Source of the DNA: Spirochaetia bacterium
Lineage (GTDB): Bacteria > Spirochaetota > Spirochaetia > Treponematales > Treponemataceae
DNA length: 47,037 nucleotides
Assembly (NCBI GenBank): GCA_900769985.1
Contig: CAAGIS010000104.1
Coordinates: 1-47,037 of the forward strand
Direction: 5' to 3'
Positions 42,769 through 47,037 of the stretch are shown here, one piece after another. Position 1 is the first letter of the stretch; each line of letters begins with the position of its first letter. The position numbers and the translations under genes are program-made. Under the pieces are notes generated by a model. It did no database searches, was not told where the DNA came from, and saw nothing but the letters and a program-made list of their open reading frames with translations.

Positions 42769-42799
42769 AGAAAAAAAAATACGCTTAGTTAATCAGTGA

Positions 42800-43567
42800 T
42801 TACCTAGAAGTCATAATGCAGTTTATACATGTATCTTTATATTTTGTTCCCTTATAAACATCTAGTATTTCTACAACGATAGAACCTTTTGCATAATCAG
42901 GCAATATAAAACATTGAGGATCAGGATAATCATTCAGATTAATATCGAAAAAAAGGTCAGCTTCCGTAAAATAAAATCTTAGTAGCTTTGGTCTTGAATT
43001 TTCTAAATAAAGCTCAGGATGTGAATAGGAAACAAAACCTGAAAAGATTACAAATATCTGGCTGTAACTATCAATTTGAAGTTTTGTTCCAATCCCATAT
43101 TCAAATTCACCTTCTACCCAAGGTTCTTCTAAGTTTAAATTCCCTAGATTACTGACAAAATAAACAGTACCATTTTCATTTAATTCAGAATCGGATTTCA
43201 CATCAGTTAATAAAAAAGTAGTTTCACAGGGAAGCGTATTATAACCTATAAAAAAAGGTTCTTTATTTTTGTCGTCATATAAAACAATGAGCTCATCTGA
43301 AGATAAATAAAGAAATCGTTTGTTGAAAAGTCCGCGTTCAATAATCAAAAAGTTTATATTGTCCTTATTTTCGATTTTGTATGAAAATACATTATTCCAC
43401 ACATCATTTTTTTGATTTGTTTCTTTCAAATCAAAATCAATAAATTCGATACTGTCATCAGAGATTTTTACACATTGAAAAATCATGTTCCCATGATATA
43501 ATTTTGTTTTATTAGCAAAACAACAAAAACACTGTATTAAAATGATAATAATTAAAATCTTTTTCAT
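42800..43567 (-). CDS. exported NADase-type glycan-binding-like protein, candidate immunity protein
   Basis: A 255-residue protein with an N-terminal signal peptide (MKKILIIIILIQCFCCFA; Cys residues at its end leave lipidation possible). The C-terminal 100 residues, with GFVSYSHPELYLENSRPKLLRFYF in part and ILDVYKGTKYKDTCI, resemble the discoidin-like 'NADase-type glycan-binding' domain that I recall from treponemal lipoproteins. The ATG is five bases after the RHS stop, with GGAG upstream, so it is co-translated. Genes in this position after an RHS tip usually encode immunity. An exported product would protect the periplasm, matching a wall-directed toxin. Immunity is an inference; a plain envelope protein is the alternative. 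Confidence 0.7.
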   Translation of the reverse strand: MKKILIIIILIQCFCCFANKTKLYHGNMIFQCVKISDDSIEFIDFDLKETNQKNDVWNNVFSYKIENKDNINFLIIERGLFNKRFLYLSSDELIVLYDDKNKEPFFIGYNTLPCETTFLLTDVKSDSELNENGTVYFVSNLGNLNLEEPWVEGEFEYGIGTKLQIDSYSQIFVIFSGFVSYSHPELYLENSRPKLLRFYFTEADLFFDINLNDYPDPQCFILPDYAKGSIVVEILDVYKGTKYKDTCINCIMTSR

Positions 43568-43572
43568 TTAGC

Positions 43573-46500
43573 TTACTCCATTGATTCTTTATCAATCATA
43601 GACCAATTCTTATATACAGGGTTAATAATTACTGTGATATTATCTCCAGTAGAATTATTTTTGTTATAAGGGTTACTAGTCTTAAAACCTAGCATATCAA
43701 GAATTAAAATCATTGCCTCAAAATCTTCTAGTCTTAGAATTTGACATCCTCCACTAAAAGGTCTAGACCAAGTTAGTCGTTTTCCAAGTCCTGTAAAGGC
43801 ATTGGGATGTATTAAATAGGAATCTTTTAAGCAAATTGCCCTGTTATATGAATTTGATTTAGTCCAAAGTTCAGCTATATATTTTCCTGTTGGTAATGTA
43901 TCCCCTTTCCCTTCATTCACAAATTCTTCAAAATCAGCAGTGGATTGAACAGGACAAGAGAAGATAGTATTCCCATTATAATTAATGAGTAGTGTCGATT
44001 GATAATACTTCCCATTTTTTCCATTATCATCTTTGCTTCTATTAATTTCGATAATAGTGTTTTGTTTTACATATCTTGCGAAAGTCGGATTAGAATTAAT
44101 CCAATAAGCCATTTTATTGATAGTAACTTGATTTTGAGAATTCTCTCTCATCTTTAATTGACATTCAAAAGGTAATCCTTTTTCTCCATCTGGATCAAGA
44201 TACTTAATAGGATTGGAAAAACTATAGTGGTATAAATTAGTATTGATGTGATTGAACACACCGCCCATACCTGGTAAATTCTGGTTATATCGTTTTGCCT
44301 CCTCGTTTATTGGTGCTTTCGGTATGTACTCACTCAATGCCGGATCAGTACTCAGCCACCTTGAATACTTCGAGTCTAAATAACGTGCACCATAATAATA
44401 AAGTCCTGTCTCTTCATCAATTTCTTTTCCTGTGAATCTGTACGGCAGATACTCTAGCCCTGTATTCTGCGTCTTCTCCACCCAAGTTTCACCATACGGT
44501 GTGTATTCAATTCTCTGATACTTGTCACCCTTGTAGTCCGAGATAAGCGAAGCAGAGCCAAGATGGTCAGAGTGGTAATAATACTGCTTGTAATATTCTT
44601 CCTGGTAAGTCGGATTCTCTCCGCTGTTGAGTTTTGTTACAATGCGAATTTCACCAAGATAGATGTTCTTCGCAGATTGACCGCCGTAAACATTGTTTCC
44701 GCTGTCTGTGTGTAAAGTCCACATCTTGTTGAAATACAGTGTTTCAGAACTTTGCGTGTATTTGTTAGAACGTTGTCCGTCCTGTCCGTAAATGTAAGCA
44801 GTTGAATAATTTGAATCAACGCTTGAAATTAATTGGTTGCGCTCGTTCCAAGTGTATGTCCTACAATATCTAGAACCTTTAATTCCGCTGTTTGAATCAT
44901 TCTCCTTAAACAATCCCCACCCATAATCAGTAGAGTAAACATTTTCTGCTTCCTGCGTAATCTTGTGGTAGCTTACATCTTCTCCGTTACTTTCAAAGCT
45001 ACCGTCCTGTTCGCAGATAATATTTCCGTTCTCATCGTACTTATAATAACGGTCTCCTGCGCGGAGAAGGCGGTGTGCAAAGTTTTCATCATATACGTAA
45101 TCAAAACTGTAATTGAGATTGTCTCCGATTGACTTCTGCGGTGTTACAGTTTCCTTACTAACTTTTGAAGTCATATTGCCCAAACCGTCAGTATCAAAAC
45201 TAAACACCTGCGAGTAGCTTGAAATAAACTCAGGCACAGAAGAGAGGTACGGATTATATACCGTCTCTCCCTCAACTTTAATCAGTTGATAAAGATTATC
45301 ATAACTGTAAGTCTGCTTTGTCTTATAATTACCAGTTACAGAATCCAAGCAGTCGTTCTCGTAGCCAAGCACATTACCGACAGCGTCAAAGCTATAAGTC
45401 ATATTCTGATAGCTCTGTCCCCATTTGTTTTCTGTCTTTATCGTGTCAAGCCATCTGCGCGCAGGGTCATACGTATATTCTGTGAAAGTGCCGTTGCCGT
45501 AGTCAATTCTCGTTCTCTGTCCGTACTCGTCATAGAGAATATTGGTGACATAATAAAATTCATGTCCCCAATGCTCACCTGTAACTGACACGACCTGACC
45601 GCCTCTGTCGTAGCCGTAAGTCACTTTCTCTTCGTCAGGGTAGATGATGTACTGCATGCGACCGAGATAGTCAGAACGGTATTCCATTACCGCAGTTTCT
45701 GTCGGATTGTTTCTATTTAAGTGCGTTGCAATTGTTCTTGTTTCTTTTATAACTTCGCCAAGTTTGCCGTATTCGTATTCAAGCGTACCCGATGCATCTG
45801 TTACGGAACGTATTTTTCCTGCTGCACCGTGTGTGTCGCCTGCACCGCCATAAGTGTAAACGGTGTCCTCAGTGTCCGGGTAGTCAATCCTAACAAGGCG
45901 GTTCAAGCCGTCGTATTCATATACAATCTGCTTGTTATTCTCTTTTAAAACGCTGTTGTTCTCCCGCACAAGATTTGAACATTCATCATAGAAGAATTCC
46001 TGTCTGCCAGAATCAAGGCTTTCAAGAGCGGTTCTGCGACCAAGAAGGTCATATTCAACTGTTATAGGATTTTGCTTTGCGTCAAAGGCTTTAAGCATTT
46101 CACCCATAGCGTTATATTCATATGTTACTTTTGTAAGAAGGTTTCCATCTTGGTCTTTTTTTGCCACGCGAACAATATTTCCGTGGCTGTCAGTTTCTTG
46201 AACGCTGACATTTCCGAGAGGGTCAATCGTCTCTGAAATTAATTTATTTTCTTCAATATAAAACCAGTTTTCCTGCACGGAACCGTCTGGTAAAACAGTC
46301 TTAATCTGACGGTCTTTTTCATCGTATTCGTAAGAGGAAAATAAATCTGCCATCTTTGGTTTTGAACTCAACAAACTCTCCAAGTTGCCTGCAATAAATT
46401 CCGTCATTCCGGCTTTTACGATTCTACCTTTTTCATCGTATTCAACGGCGCCACTTGCGTTCCAGCCGTCAACGCCGTTGACAAAACCTGTCTTTGCTGT

Positions 46501-47037
46501 TCGTACTGCGCGACCGAGACCGTCAATCTGAAGTACAGTCTGAATTACAGAATCATCGTCAGAATCAAACGCTACTTTGTTACTTGTTATAGCATACCAC
46601 AGATCGCAGAAACTGTCAGCATTTTTTTGAGGCGTGAAGTATTCATAGCTTACAGCCGGAATTGTCGTATCATACGCTGTAAAAATTTTTGTAATTCGCT
46701 GCCAGCCGTCGTATTCGTAACGCAATGTGTTCCCGTTGCAGTCGGTCTCGTGTGTCTTTGTTTGCATTGCGATGTCATAGTCAATTTTGCTTTTATAGCT
46801 GTCCGTGCCCATTCCGCTTTGCGAAATTCCTGTTACGAACATATTTTCATCTTCATCGTAAGTATAGGAAAGCGTTGCATCGCGTGAATCTGAAATCCTT
46901 TTTATGTTTCCAAAGTTATCATAAGACAAAAAGTTTGAAGAATAATTGTACGCATCAAAATATTGTCTTAATTCTTTGAGTTGTCCGTACTCGTCATAAT
47001 CTCCAGAACGGTGTCGCAACAGATTACCGTCAGTTCC
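43573..47037 (-). CDS. RHS/YD-repeat protein with YkuD-like C-terminal tip, 5' end beyond the window
   Basis: The frame is open to the right edge; 1154 residues are visible. The bulk is YD repeats (YEYDGWQRI, YEYDEKDRQIK, VEYDLLGRRTAL, YEYDGLNRLVRI, YSYDNLYQLIK and others) that wrap into a hollow beta-shell. The RHS core YRFTGKEIDEETGLYYYGARYLD follows (in segments), then RWLSTDP and NPIKYLDPDG at about 44190. After the core comes a 200-residue tip with TLPTGKYIAELW, and LIHPN then SGGCQIL. The spacing H-x17-S-G-G-C fits the L,D-transpeptidase catalytic motif (H-x14-17-S/T-H-G-C) except for Gly at the second His. Such tips are toxins in contact-dependent competition. Confidence 0.9.
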   Translation of the reverse strand, partial: GTDGNLLRHRSGDYDEYGQLKELRQYFDAYNYSSNFLSYDNFGNIKRISDSRDATLSYTYDEDENMFVTGISQSGMGTDSYKSKIDYDIAMQTKTHETDCNGNTLRYEYDGWQRITKIFTAYDTTIPAVSYEYFTPQKNADSFCDLWYAITSNKVAFDSDDDSVIQTVLQIDGLGRAVRTAKTGFVNGVDGWNASGAVEYDEKGRIVKAGMTEFIAGNLESLLSSKPKMADLFSSYEYDEKDRQIKTVLPDGSVQENWFYIEENKLISETIDPLGNVSVQETDSHGNIVRVAKKDQDGNLLTKVTYEYNAMGEMLKAFDAKQNPITVEYDLLGRRTALESLDSGRQEFFYDECSNLVRENNSVLKENNKQIVYEYDGLNRLVRIDYPDTEDTVYTYGGAGDTHGAAGKIRSVTDASGTLEYEYGKLGEVIKETRTIATHLNRNNPTETAVMEYRSDYLGRMQYIIYPDEEKVTYGYDRGGQVVSVTGEHWGHEFYYVTNILYDEYGQRTRIDYGNGTFTEYTYDPARRWLDTIKTENKWGQSYQNMTYSFDAVGNVLGYENDCLDSVTGNYKTKQTYSYDNLYQLIKVEGETVYNPYLSSVPEFISSYSQVFSFDTDGLGNMTSKVSKETVTPQKSIGDNLNYSFDYVYDENFAHRLLRAGDRYYKYDENGNIICEQDGSFESNGEDVSYHKITQEAENVYSTDYGWGLFKENDSNSGIKGSRYCRTYTWNERNQLISSVDSNYSTAYIYGQDGQRSNKYTQSSETLYFNKMWTLHTDSGNNVYGGQSAKNIYLGEIRIVTKLNSGENPTYQEEYYKQYYYHSDHLGSASLISDYKGDKYQRIEYTPYGETWVEKTQNTGLEYLPYRFTGKEIDEETGLYYYGARYLDSKYSRWLSTDPALSEYIPKAPINEEAKRYNQNLPGMGGVFNHINTNLYHYSFSNPIKYLDPDGEKGLPFECQLKMRENSQNQVTINKMAYWINSNPTFARYVKQNTIIEINRSKDDNGKNGKYYQSTLLINYNGNTIFSCPVQSTADFEEFVNEGKGDTLPTGKYIAELWTKSNSYNRAICLKDSYLIHPNAFTGLGKRLTWSRPFSGGCQILRLEDFEAMILILDMLGFKTSNPYNKNNSTGDNITVIINPVYKNWSMIDKESME

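Noticed and set aside
43573..43900. RHS tip as a nuclease toxin
   Set aside because: No HNH, GH-E or other nuclease motif is seen. The His and SGGC spacing fits a YkuD-like domain better.

Overview
The window is AT-rich bacterial chromosome and most likely comes from a spirochaete of the genus Treponema. The evidence is a periplasmic-flagellum sheath protein (FlaA) downstream of a murein amidase gene, a protein that looks like the spirochaete-restricted 'spiro-SPASM' family, a short HrpA, bactofilin, and many signal-peptide and lipoprotein genes. Recognition is from remembered family motifs; no database search was possible.

Left part (1-12.5 kb). A truncated reverse gene opens the window. 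It is followed by a forward pair (CapA-like lipoprotein and HrpA helicase). A reverse operon then reads dut, two LptF/LptG-type permeases, tgt, a secreted HEAT-repeat protein and an ASCH-domain protein. Next comes the rpsO-pnp pair, with a terminator between its two genes.

Middle (12.5-27.8 kb). A forward five-gene envelope cassette (LolD-like ATPase, two FtsX/MacB permeases, a LolA-like periplasmic protein, a beta-barrel protein) sits behind a promoter overlapped by a perfect palindrome. Reverse information-processing genes follow: rpmE with its own promoter and leader, rho, bactofilin, HU, and rpsT with a TTG start. A 94-bp tandem repeat separates two divergent promoters, and a 57-residue zinc-ribbon gene reads forward from it. 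Then come plsC, a DinG-type helicase, tRNA-Glu(UUC), an alarmone-synthetase/TPR fusion and flaA.

Right-centre (27.8-36 kb). A tightly overlapping reverse operon encodes a spiro-SPASM protein, a glycosyltransferase-like protein, a three-domain fusion (SpsF-like cytidylyltransferase, SpsG/PseG-like, methyltransferase), an ATP-grasp enzyme, a zinc amidase and a GerMN-domain membrane protein. flaA follows under its own promoter. The content suggests surface or flagellar glycan synthesis linked to the cell wall.

Right end (36-47 kb). xseA, xseB and mutL read forward. A CBS/DRTGG family II pyrophosphatase and galK read reverse; galK has a strong promoter and a palindromic operator. The window ends in a large RHS/YD-repeat gene, open at the edge. 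Its C-terminal tip carries an H-x17-S-G-G-C motif like YkuD L,D-transpeptidases. Five bases after it lies a secreted glycan-binding-type protein that is a candidate immunity gene. This is the most system-like accessory locus in the window.

A recurring feature is that several first genes of transcription units lack a Shine-Dalgarno sequence and have a -10-like element only 5-10 nt before ATG (dut, plsC, galK, ppaC, the spiro-SPASM gene, and less clearly xseA and capA). This suggests leaderless mRNAs alongside conventional leadered ones.
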